This document shows positions 1 to 5,927 of a DNA stretch of 35,261 nucleotides, one piece after another; position 1 is the first letter of the stretch, and each line of letters begins with the position of its first letter. Made by a program: the position numbers and the translations under genes. Source of the stretch: Syntrophaceae bacterium (GTDB taxonomy: Bacteria > Desulfobacterota > Desulfomonilia > Desulfomonilales > Desulfomonilaceae); NCBI GenBank assembly GCA_031292235.1, contig JARLHM010000083.1, positions 1 to 35,261 of the forward strand, in the 5' to 3' direction. The notes below the pieces were generated by a model. That model saw nothing but the letters and a program-made list of their open reading frames with translations. It was not told the origin of the DNA and made no database searches.

Positions 1-1
1 A

Positions 2-763
2 TTATGCCTCTTTAGGGCGAGCGGACGGATTCGAGCCGGCAGTGTGATCAAGTTAAACGATGGTGTTGACCTGGTTTTTCAGAAATCCGTCGGGCCCGGT
101 AAGGCCCTGTTAACATTTCCTGTAAGTGAACTCGATTTCCTGAATTTCTTGATGAAGTACGGTTCACCACCATTGCCGCCCTACATAAGACAGGATCCTA
201 GTCTGAACGTCGATGCCAAAAAGCGTTACCAAACTGTCTACGCAAGGGTTCCTGGCTCCATAGCGGCGCCGACAGCGGGCCTCCATTTTACGGATCAAAC
301 CATTCTTGCCTTGGAGAAGAGGGGAGTGAAGATACTCAGGATTACCCTGCACGTGGGCCCTGGCACATTTATTCCCATAAGGCGCAGGGATATTAGACTT
401 CACAAAATGGAGCCTGAATCATATTGCATACCTGATTCCGCCGCTGACTTCCTTGATGAATGTGTGCAGTCCCAGCGGCGAATCATCGCTGTAGGGTCGA
501 CTTGTCTTAGGGCGCTGGAAGCGTCTTACAACCCGGATAAAGGCTTCACTAAAGGACTGCAGACTACAGACCTTTTCGTCTCACCGGGTTACAAATTCAA
601 AGTCGTAAAAGGAATGGTAACCAATTTTCATCTGCCCGAATCCACTCTCCTAACGTTGGTCTGCGCATTCGCCGGAACCGAAACTATATTAAATGCCTAT
701 AAGATGGCGATTTTGAACAACTATCGGTTCTATAGCTATGGAGATTCGTGCTTTATTCTTTGA
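2..763 (+). CDS. queA: S-adenosylmethionine:tRNA ribosyltransferase-isomerase, 5' end cut by window edge
   Basis: QueA transfers the ribosyl moiety of S-adenosylmethionine to 7-aminomethyl-7-deazaguanine in tRNA, making epoxyqueuosine in the queuosine pathway in the cytoplasm. The frame is open from the window edge, so the GTG at 44 is internal, not a start. About 254 of the usual 340-350 residues are present. Family signatures are clear: PLPPYI followed by YQTVYA, then APTAGLHF, TLHVGPGTF, VGSTCLRALE, VTNFHLPESTLL and the C-terminal YRFYSYGDSCFIL. The protein stops a few residues after that motif, which makes it slightly short at the C-terminus. No tgt gene follows, so it is not in the queA-tgt arrangement seen in many bacteria. 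Identification is secure. Confidence 0.96.
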   Translation, partial: LCLFRASGRIRAGSVIKLNDGVDLVFQKSVGPGKALLTFPVSELDFLNFLMKYGSPPLPPYIRQDPSLNVDAKKRYQTVYARVPGSIAAPTAGLHFTDQTILALEKRGVKILRITLHVGPGTFIPIRRRDIRLHKMEPESYCIPDSAADFLDECVQSQRRIIAVGSTCLRALEASYNPDKGFTKGLQTTDLFVSPGYKFKVVKGMVTNFHLPESTLLTLVCAFAGTETILNAYKMAILNNYRFYSYGDSCFIL

Positions 764-1140
764 TATTATTATGGTTTTAGGCCCCAAAAAAAGGCGGGAC
801 CCCCTCCGGGGCATCGGGTAGGACGCTTGGTGAGAATCTACGGAAGGTATATTTGGTAGGACTGATGCAGGTGCGCAACTTCTAGTAAGATATGAATTAT
901 TTGTCAAGAGTTTTTTATAAAAAATGGTCATGTCATTGTTAAAACAATGAATAATGTGTCAGCAACTAAACAAATGTTAAGTTATCTCAGTAAAATCGTT
1001 TATGAAATAGACTGGTGGCGCCTTGGCGCAGATAAATTTAAGTGATGCGGTAGCTTAAAATCAAAGTTGGCTTTAATGAGATGAAATATCATCCTGGTAT
1101 TGTTTAGTCTTAGGACCAACAAATTGACGAAGGGACGCAA
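764..1140. other. Non-coding stretch after queA
   Basis: About 380 bases without a convincing gene. A G/C-rich patch near 785-815 contains a short CCCC/GGGG fold but no proper intrinsic terminator for queA. The stretch becomes AT-rich around 890-970 and holds a perfect dyad at 933-950, listed separately. Reading frames in this area lack ribosome-binding sites and recognisable composition. Confidence 0.5.
933..950. promoter_or_regulatory. Perfect inverted repeat, operator-like
   Basis: The arms TCATTGTT and AACAATGA are perfect complements separated by AA. They sit in an AT-rich intergenic stretch about 190 bases before a possible small plus-strand ORF. The size and centre resemble a dimeric repressor site, but no promoter could be confidently aligned with it and no regulator gene is adjacent. 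Confidence 0.35.
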
Positions 1141-1284
1141 ATGGATTTGATTAGGGAAGAACTCTTCCAAAAGATGATATTCTCCCACTTTTTGAGAAAT
1201 CAGGCCGCGTCACTGACTTCGGTAACGATTTCAACGATATGTGAAGCGGCGCTAAAATATTGTAGGCAGGGACTGATCCGCTAA
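1141..1284 (+). CDS. Possible small protein (47 aa), unrecognised
   Basis: An ATG follows GAAGGGAC by about four bases and opens a 47-codon frame that ends in TAA just before the convergent acyl-CoA synthetase gene. The peptide begins MDLIREELFQKMIF and ends KYCRQGLIR. It has a mixed amphipathic composition with no membrane segment, and two cysteines near the C-terminus. I do not recognise a family. The points in favour are the ribosome-binding site and the natural-looking composition. The points against are the short length and lack of any known homologue. It could be spurious or a remnant of a longer gene. Confidence 0.3.
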   Translation: MDLIREELFQKMIFSHFLRNQAASLTSVTISTICEAALKYCRQGLIR

Positions 1285-1290
1285 TGCGTT

Positions 1291-1962
1291 TTAATTTAGG
1301 ACGATTAGGGCGTCTACAGCGACCGGTAAGTCTTCCCGGATTATAAGAGGGTTTATATCAATCTCCTGAATCCTCTCGTTCTCCAGACCCAACCGCCCTA
1401 GATTGATCAATATTTGCTCCAAACTGTCCAGATTTACGGGAGGCATTCCCCTGAATGAACCCAGAAGCTTATGGCCTTTTATTTCATGAATCATTTCGAT
1501 GGCGTCATTTTTCTCCAATGGAGCGACACGAAAAGATACATCATCAAGCGCCTCCGTAAAGATCCCACCTAGGCCAAACATCACACAGGGTCCAAATTGT
1601 GGGTCACGTGTCATTCCAACCATAAACTCTCTTTTACCCTTGGCCATCTTTTGAACCAGCGCCGCCCCCTCCCCGAGTTTGGCGATCTGATTCATAATTT
1701 GTCTGAATGCTTCGACAGCCTCCTCTTGCGTCTTTATATCCAATCTGATCAAGTCAAGGTCAGTTTTATGGGTAATGTCCGGCGCGCAAGCTTTGACTGC
1801 GACTGGAAACCCCAGATTCTCAACCGCGGATTTAAGTTCAGACTCATTCCGCGCTAACATTTCTTCAACTACAGGTATGTCGTAACAGGACAGGACGAGC
1901 TTGGACTCGTGTTCCGAAAGGGTTTTTCTGCCTTGAGACAAAGCCATTTCTATTACATCCAT
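1291..1962 (-). CDS. Acetate/acyl-CoA ligase (ADP-forming), beta (ATP-grasp) subunit
   Basis: This is the ATP-grasp subunit of ADP-forming acyl-CoA synthetases, which interconvert acyl-CoA + ADP + Pi and acid + CoA + ATP and conserve energy by substrate-level phosphorylation. The 223 residues match a beta subunit over its whole length: an N-terminal LSEHESKLVLSCYDIPV stretch, VKACAPDITHKTDLDLIRL, a LVQKMAKGKREFMVGMTRDPQFGP strand-loop, the glycine-rich FGLGGIFTEAL and the terminal EIDINPLIIR. The start ATG is preceded by AAGGAG with seven bases of spacing, and a sigma70-like promoter lies just upstream. No alpha (CoA-binding) subunit is adjacent, so its partner must be elsewhere. The substrate acid cannot be told from sequence. 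Confidence 0.9.
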   Translation of the reverse strand: MDVIEMALSQGRKTLSEHESKLVLSCYDIPVVEEMLARNESELKSAVENLGFPVAVKACAPDITHKTDLDLIRLDIKTQEEAVEAFRQIMNQIAKLGEGAALVQKMAKGKREFMVGMTRDPQFGPCVMFGLGGIFTEALDDVSFRVAPLEKNDAIEMIHEIKGHKLLGSFRGMPPVNLDSLEQILINLGRLGLENERIQEIDINPLIIREDLPVAVDALIVLN

Positions 1963-1984
1963 TTATTACTCCTTTTCAAATTTC

Positions 1985-2013
1985 ACTATATTTTGATTTA
2001 GATAATGATTCAA
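1985..2013 (-). promoter_or_regulatory. Sigma70-type promoter of the acyl-CoA synthetase beta gene
   Basis: On the minus strand TTGAAT and TATAGT are separated by 17 bases. The -10 ends about 22 bases before the start codon, leaving room for the AAGGAG ribosome-binding site. The spacing is ideal and both hexamers match the consensus at four or more positions. Confidence 0.6.
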
Positions 2014-2404
2014 CTATATTGAACCTCGTAAAAAAGTTCTTGATTCCTATCAATTAAACGTTTAGAGGTAAGAATAAGGAACAGCGAAAAGGGGAGTGAA
2101 TTTATCAAAATTCCTTGTAATTCCTTAAATCGGCGTTTAGAATCAGATTCGTTCTTGAACCCTTGAAAAACAATTATCCCTGGCATAGCTGAAATTGACT
2201 GGGAGGCGTGTTTACAATATTTGAGAAACGCGTTCGGTCGTCGTAACAAATGTGGCGGCTTTAAATGGGATTAACTTTGAAATCCTGTTTGAATCGCTTT
2301 TGTGATATGCAGCGGATTAGCTGTATTTCAAAATACGGAACCGTTAACATTGAAAATTTATTTTGTTGAAACATGTAGCGCCACGTAGGCGTGAGGAGAG
2401 GAAC
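2014..2404. other. Divergent intergenic region
   Basis: About 390 bases between two divergently transcribed genes. A 79-codon minus-strand frame here starts with TTG, has no ribosome-binding site and no recognisable content, so it was left out. A candidate promoter for the rightward gene is at 2195-2223. Confidence 0.5.
2195..2223 (+). promoter_or_regulatory. Candidate promoter for the 2405 gene
   Basis: TTGACT and TATTTG are spaced by 17 bases. The -35 is good and the -10 is weak. It would give a leader of roughly 175 bases before the ATG at 2405. Confidence 0.3.
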
Positions 2405-3145
2405 ATGCCCAAGAAACCTCCCAGACGGGATCCAATAATAGTTTACAAAAGAGAGGAAAAGGGGCTTAAGCCTTTTTTACAGGGAGCCAGAGGCCTTAGA
2501 TTTGGACCGACTCCTCAGAAACCCAAAAAATTTAAAGAGCCCAAAGTGGTCGTCCCTGAAAAGGTGCGTCAGAATCTGGCCAACCTTGAGGAGATCAATA
2601 ACTTTCCATCTCCTGAAAGGGAAATTGCCAAAGCCTGCTATTATATGTGTTTCCTGGTCCATGAAACCAAAACGACTACAGATCTTTTCCCGCTAAAACA
2701 CAATGTGCTTGAAAAGATTTTTAAGAGCGGGCACAGTTGTCTGACTATAAACTATGTGCGTCGCGGAGACAGAGAAGTCTACACACTGTCCCCGGAGGCG
2801 AAAAAGAAGTGGGAGAACGAAACTAATTCCAACAAACATCACATCAGGATGTATCTGACGCAAAAATGTAAGATTGACTACGAGGAAGGATACTTCGATC
2901 TTTACCACTTCCACGTTGTTATGGAACCTTTCAGATTTACCTTTTATCTTCCGATTCATCAGGCGCCCTGGATTGACAAGAGGCGTATTTCGAAAAGAAA
3001 GTTTCATTATCCTCAAACAGTTGAATATGGCCTGGTGCGGGGCAAAGTGATAACGACTTCCCGTAAGGCGACCATGGTTCCAATAGAAGAGATACGCGCT
3101 GAATTCCAGAAACTTCTTGACGTCGAGATTACCAAGAAGAAATAG
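2405..3145 (+). CDS. Unrecognised basic protein (246 aa)
   Basis: I do not recognise a family. The start is placed at ATG 2405 because GAGGAGAGG lies about four bases upstream, whereas the longer frame from 2363 has no such site. The first 60 residues are strongly basic and proline-rich (MPKKPPRRDP..., PTPQKPKKFKEPK) and probably disordered, as in nucleic-acid-binding tails. A folded part follows from about residue 75 (EREIAKACYYMCFLVHET), then a segment rich in aromatic residues and histidine (YFDLYHFHVVMEPFRFTFYLP) and a lysine-ending C-terminus. There is no signal peptide or membrane span. It is transcribed alone, with divergent and widely spaced neighbours. A cytoplasmic nucleic-acid-associated role is only a guess from charge. 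Confidence 0.7.
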   Translation: MPKKPPRRDPIIVYKREEKGLKPFLQGARGLRFGPTPQKPKKFKEPKVVVPEKVRQNLANLEEINNFPSPEREIAKACYYMCFLVHETKTTTDLFPLKHNVLEKIFKSGHSCLTINYVRRGDREVYTLSPEAKKKWENETNSNKHHIRMYLTQKCKIDYEEGYFDLYHFHVVMEPFRFTFYLPIHQAPWIDKRRISKRKFHYPQTVEYGLVRGKVITTSRKATMVPIEEIRAEFQKLLDVEITKKK

Positions 3146-3194
3146 CCTGAAACCTACCATAGGTAATAGTCGCCGCGGTTCCAACAAATTATGA

Positions 3195-3232
3195 TCTGCT
3201 AAAATTCGGAGGTTTCACCTCCGAAAAGCAGA
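3195..3232. terminator. Two-part hairpin downstream of the 2405 gene, possible terminator
   Basis: An inner nine-base-pair stem (TTCGGAGGT with ACCTCCGAA, loop TTC) is enclosed by a second six-base-pair stem (TCTGCT with AGCAGA), separated by an A-rich internal loop. It lies 50 bases after the stop codon of the preceding gene. The plus strand has no T-run after it. On the minus strand the inner stem is followed by TTTT. It may act as a weak terminator or an RNA 3'-end stabiliser. Confidence 0.45.
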
Positions 3233-3376
3233 AGTATCGAACCTTATTGGCCTAAAGGCGCCCCGTTGAATCATCATGCGCCGTTTCCCTGACCTATTCC
3301 GTCCTGTATGCTGAAAAACCCGAAGATAGCATGCTGATTTTCACATGTTTGATAGGTCTTTTGTTAAAGGAGGGCG

Positions 3377-3408
3377 GGGAGACCCCGGTGCGCGCATCGA
3401 GGTCTCTC
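3377..3408. ncRNA. Strong hairpin, possible structured RNA element
   Basis: GAGACC pairs with GGTCTC. After one C/A mismatch, CGGTG pairs with CATCG (one G-U) and closes a CGCG tetraloop, and the outer stem can extend by two more pairs. The hairpin is flanked by purine-rich runs on both sides, more GC-rich than the surrounding DNA. It is not followed by a T-run, so it is not an obvious terminator. No Rfam-type family was recognised. It could belong to a small RNA or a leader of prmC, whose start is about 190 bases downstream. Confidence 0.35.
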
Positions 3409-3599
3409 GGGAGGGGTAGAATGCGGCTATTATTACGGACAATATGTCTTCAAAATGGTTCCTATCTATGGACCCAGCGTACAAATCGTTTTAATCGCAT
3501 CCTGCAATTTGCGGGTGTCTTAATAATAAATGTTGTGGAAACGCGTCAATGTCTGTGACGTTATATTCCTTGAAGAAAGATGGGCATTAAAATAGAATT

Positions 3600-4475
3600 A
3601 TGCGAGAAACAGTCAACAAAAGGGTAATCTGGACAGTTAGGGACGTTCTCAAATGGACCTCCGAATATCTCAGGACAAAAGGATGCGACTCTCCCCGATT
3701 GGACTCCGAATTATTGTTGGCCCATACCCTTGGTATCGACAGACTCCGGTTGTTCTTGGATTATGACCGCCCACTTAGCGACAAAGAGCGTAAAAAATAT
3801 CGCGAACTCGTGCGAAGGAGAGCCTCCAGAGAACCGGTGGCTTTAATCACGGGTAAAAGGGAGTTCTGGTCTCTCCAAATAACGGTCAATCCGGGAGTTT
3901 TAATCCCCCGTCCGGAAACAGAAATTCTTGTTGAAGTAGTTCTTGATCAATGCAAAACTCTAACAGGTTGTTCGGTTCTAGAAATTGGTTGCGGGTCCGG
4001 CGCTGTCTTCTGCGCTATATCGAGTGAACGCCACGACATTGAGTTGTACGCATGTGATATTTCTTTGTGCGCCCTTAGTTGCGCTTCCATCAACGCGTCA
4101 GTTAGCTCGAGCGTAAACCGTGTCCATATCTTCGCCTCCGACCTTCTCGAATCTGTTCGGTCAGGCCCTGTTTTCGACATAATCTTTTCCAATCCGCCTT
4201 ACATCCCTTCCAGTCTTATAGACAACCTAGAGCCGGAAATCCGGGAATTCGAGCCATGTTGTGCGCTCGACGGCGGCATCGATGGTCTAGCAACCATAAG
4301 GCGGTTGATTTCTGGGTCGAGAAATTGTTTGAAACCAAAAGGTAATTTGATATTGGAAATCGGGGATCAACAATCTGAAGAAGTTGAACGCTTGTTGAAA
4401 TTGAATGATTTCTCAGAAATCCGAACCTATACTGATCTGAGTGGTAAAATTCGTGTGTTAAAGGCGGTTCTGTAA
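3600..4475 (+). CDS. prmC: Peptide chain release factor N5-glutamine methyltransferase
   Basis: PrmC (HemK) methylates the glutamine of the GGQ motif in release factors RF1 and RF2, using S-adenosylmethionine, in the cytoplasm. The 291 residues match the family length of about 280-290. The N-terminal helical substrate-binding domain (LLAHTLGIDRLRLFLDYDRPLSDKE) leads into REPVALITGKREFW and IPRPETEILVE (about residues 101-112). The methyltransferase motif I is LEIGCGSGA (about 127-135) and the catalytic NPPY is at 198-201. The ribosome-binding site before ATG 3600 is poor. The usual upstream partner prfA is missing, and the gene instead abuts an uncharacterised gene downstream with no gap. Confidence 0.95.
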   Translation: MRETVNKRVIWTVRDVLKWTSEYLRTKGCDSPRLDSELLLAHTLGIDRLRLFLDYDRPLSDKERKKYRELVRRRASREPVALITGKREFWSLQITVNPGVLIPRPETEILVEVVLDQCKTLTGCSVLEIGCGSGAVFCAISSERHDIELYACDISLCALSCASINASVSSSVNRVHIFASDLLESVRSGPVFDIIFSNPPYIPSSLIDNLEPEIREFEPCCALDGGIDGLATIRRLISGSRNCLKPKGNLILEIGDQQSEEVERLLKLNDFSEIRTYTDLSGKIRVLKAVL

Positions 4476-5108
4476 TTGCGATTCATTTTAATTGGTTTTG
4501 GGAAATTTGGACGGCTGTCTTTTGATAGACTTAGAGCTACCTTTGTGGATGCTGAGTTTATAATTGTGGACCCAAGTATAGAACAGAGTTCGGTTATTTC
4601 TGATGCCAAAATCAGGCCAATTCCCGCTGGCGGCGTTGAATTCCTCCTAAATTATGATCAGTTGTCCGAAACCGACTTAATCGTTCCAGTGGCGCCGTTG
4701 CATATCGCTGGGGCCTATATTGGGGCCTATTACAGCGGGTCCGAATATTCAAGCTTACCTGTAGGACTGGCTGACCACTTTAAAAACCTTTGGTTAATTG
4801 ACCATGCGACACTCTGTGTGAGCAACGCAAATTTCATTTGTCCGGATGACTGCCCGGAAGGCGATACCTGCACAATAACTGGCGAACGACGCATGCCGAT
4901 GTACGAGAAGATCGAGTGTCTAAAATTTCCGGGTTTTGAGATACGCGTCATAAGAAGCTTTCAGTTGGCGCCAGGCGTTGGCGGGTACACTTTAGGCTCT
5001 CTGATATCAATTAGGGATTCTGTCGCTTCGGGCCAAAAATACGTCATAGCCACTTCTTGTAAATGTCACGCCATCCTTTCCGCAATTAGAGTGGGACTTA
5101 AGAATTGA
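4476..5108 (+). CDS. Unrecognised cysteine-rich protein with Rossmann-like N-terminus
   Basis: I do not recognise the family. The frame begins with TTG immediately after the prmC TAA, so translation is probably coupled. Residues 1-31 (MRFILIGFGKFG... FIIVDP) look like the first beta-alpha-beta of a nucleotide-binding Rossmann fold, with GFGKFG in place of GxGxxG and an acidic residue at the end of strand two. The middle is hydrophobic but lacks a clear membrane span. Cysteines cluster at 114, 122, 126, 132 and 148, with CKCH at 195-198, and the segment CPDDCPEGDTC recalls a metal or iron-sulfur site. A redox or metal-binding role is inferred only from this. The length is 210 residues. Confidence 0.75.
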   Translation: MRFILIGFGKFGRLSFDRLRATFVDAEFIIVDPSIEQSSVISDAKIRPIPAGGVEFLLNYDQLSETDLIVPVAPLHIAGAYIGAYYSGSEYSSLPVGLADHFKNLWLIDHATLCVSNANFICPDDCPEGDTCTITGERRMPMYEKIECLKFPGFEIRVIRSFQLAPGVGGYTLGSLISIRDSVASGQKYVIATSCKCHAILSAIRVGLKN

Positions 5109-5133
5109 CTGTAAAATGAAGCCGGGGGGTCCC

Positions 5134-5162
5134 TTGACTATTCTGTGAGCAGCGTTTAGTTT
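5134..5162 (+). promoter_or_regulatory. Candidate promoter of the TPR gene
   Basis: TTGACT and TAGTTT are separated by 17 bases, starting 26 bases after the previous stop codon. A start site near 5169 would give a leader of roughly 33 bases before ATG 5202. Confidence 0.45.
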
Positions 5163-5201
5163 TGGTTTTAAACTAATTATTTTTCATTGGATGGTGACAA
5201 G

Positions 5202-5843
5202 ATGACCGTAAACTCAGACAATCAAATTCCTAAGACCGATTTGTTGGATGGCGATACGATTGAGGATATAGAGAGAAAACTGGCTCAGAACCCGGATTCG
5301 GCAAACTTGCATTACAATTTGGGATTAGCTCTTGTACGCTCTAAGGATTGGGACAGAGCCACAGCGGAATTCCGTTCCGCTATGAAACTCAAGCCTGGAA
5401 TGCTCGAAGCCAGGGTCAATATCGCGGGCATATTGCTCCAGAAAGGTGATTACGACGGCTGCATAGAAGAAAGCTTGAAAGCCCTCGAATTCAGGCCGGA
5501 TCTTGTCGAGGCATGTATAAACATCGGTATAGCGTTTAGCCACAAAGGGGGGCTAGATCAGGCGCAAAAGAGCTTTGAAAAGGCCCTGACCATAGATCCC
5601 AAATCAGTAGTCGCCCTCTTAAACCTCGGAAACATCTATCTGTCGTGGGGCAATCTCGAAAAGGCCATAGAGCATAACTTTAGAGCGATTCAACTGAAAC
5701 CAGAATTCGGAATGGCTCATAACAACCTGGCTGTGTCATATTTCCAGAATCACGAAATTGAAAAAGCTAAAATTCACGCTCACAAAGCTATAAGCTTGGG
5801 GTATGATGTTCATCCGGAGTTCCTAAAACAACTTGAAAATTAG
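5202..5843 (+). CDS. Tetratricopeptide repeat protein
   Basis: TPR proteins form helical scaffolds for protein-protein contacts. From about residue 30 to the end there are about five tandem 34-residue repeats with the expected pattern, for example LHYNLGLALVRSKDWDRATAEFRSAMKLKP, ARVNIAGILLQKGDYDGCIEESLKALEFRP, INIGIAFSHKGGLDQAQKSFEKALTIDP and LLNLGNIYLSWGNLEKAIEHNFRAIQLKP. There is no signal peptide, so it is probably cytoplasmic. I prefer ATG 5202 over the TTG at 5187 because GGTGA lies at suitable spacing before the ATG. It has its own promoter candidate and faces a convergent gene downstream. The partner is unknown. Confidence 0.9.
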   Translation: MTVNSDNQIPKTDLLDGDTIEDIERKLAQNPDSANLHYNLGLALVRSKDWDRATAEFRSAMKLKPGMLEARVNIAGILLQKGDYDGCIEESLKALEFRPDLVEACINIGIAFSHKGGLDQAQKSFEKALTIDPKSVVALLNLGNIYLSWGNLEKAIEHNFRAIQLKPEFGMAHNNLAVSYFQNHEIEKAKIHAHKAISLGYDVHPEFLKQLEN

Positions 5844-5872
5844 ACCGGAGATCAAGGGGATTTTTAAGAGTT

Positions 5873-5903
5873 GAGGACTTTGGCTACATATGTCAAAATC
5901 CTC
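5873..5903. terminator. Hairpin between convergent genes, weak terminator candidate
   Basis: GAGGACTTTG pairs with CAAAATCCTC with a single mismatch around an 11-base loop that itself contains ACATATGT. It lies between the convergent TPR gene and the 5928 gene. Neither strand shows a strong T-run after the stem, so termination efficiency is doubtful. Confidence 0.3.
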
Positions 5904-5927
5904 CATTCCAGTTAATAAATCCGATTG

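Larger units (their letters stand above)
3146..3599. other. Long structured intergenic region before prmC
   Basis: About 450 bases with no convincing gene. A 75-codon plus-strand frame (3331-3558) has odd composition and crosses a strong hairpin, so I did not call it. The region holds at least two strong inverted repeats, listed separately, and purine-rich flanks around 3368-3420. No known riboswitch, tmRNA, SRP or RNase P signature was seen. prfA, a common neighbour of prmC, is absent. Confidence 0.55.

Noticed and set aside
689-931. 80-codon minus-strand frame overlapping the queA end
   Set aside because: Composition is unlike a real protein, it overlaps the conserved queA C-terminus and has no start signals.
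1000-1188. 62-codon minus-strand frame
   Set aside because: No ribosome-binding site and it conflicts with the better small plus-strand ORF at 1141.
2010-2249. 79-codon minus-strand frame between the acyl-CoA synthetase and the 2405 gene
   Set aside because: TTG start, no ribosome-binding site, no recognisable protein features, and its 3' end overlaps the acyl-CoA synthetase promoter.
3197-3215. TPP riboswitch-like word TGATCTG before the prmC gap
   Set aside because: Only a few bases match; the remaining conserved TPP elements (CTGAGA, ACCTGATC context) are missing.
3331-3558. 75-codon plus-strand frame in the prmC upstream gap
   Set aside because: It crosses the strong hairpin at 3377-3408, has low-complexity Arg/Leu composition and no family; I read this stretch as a structured non-coding region instead.
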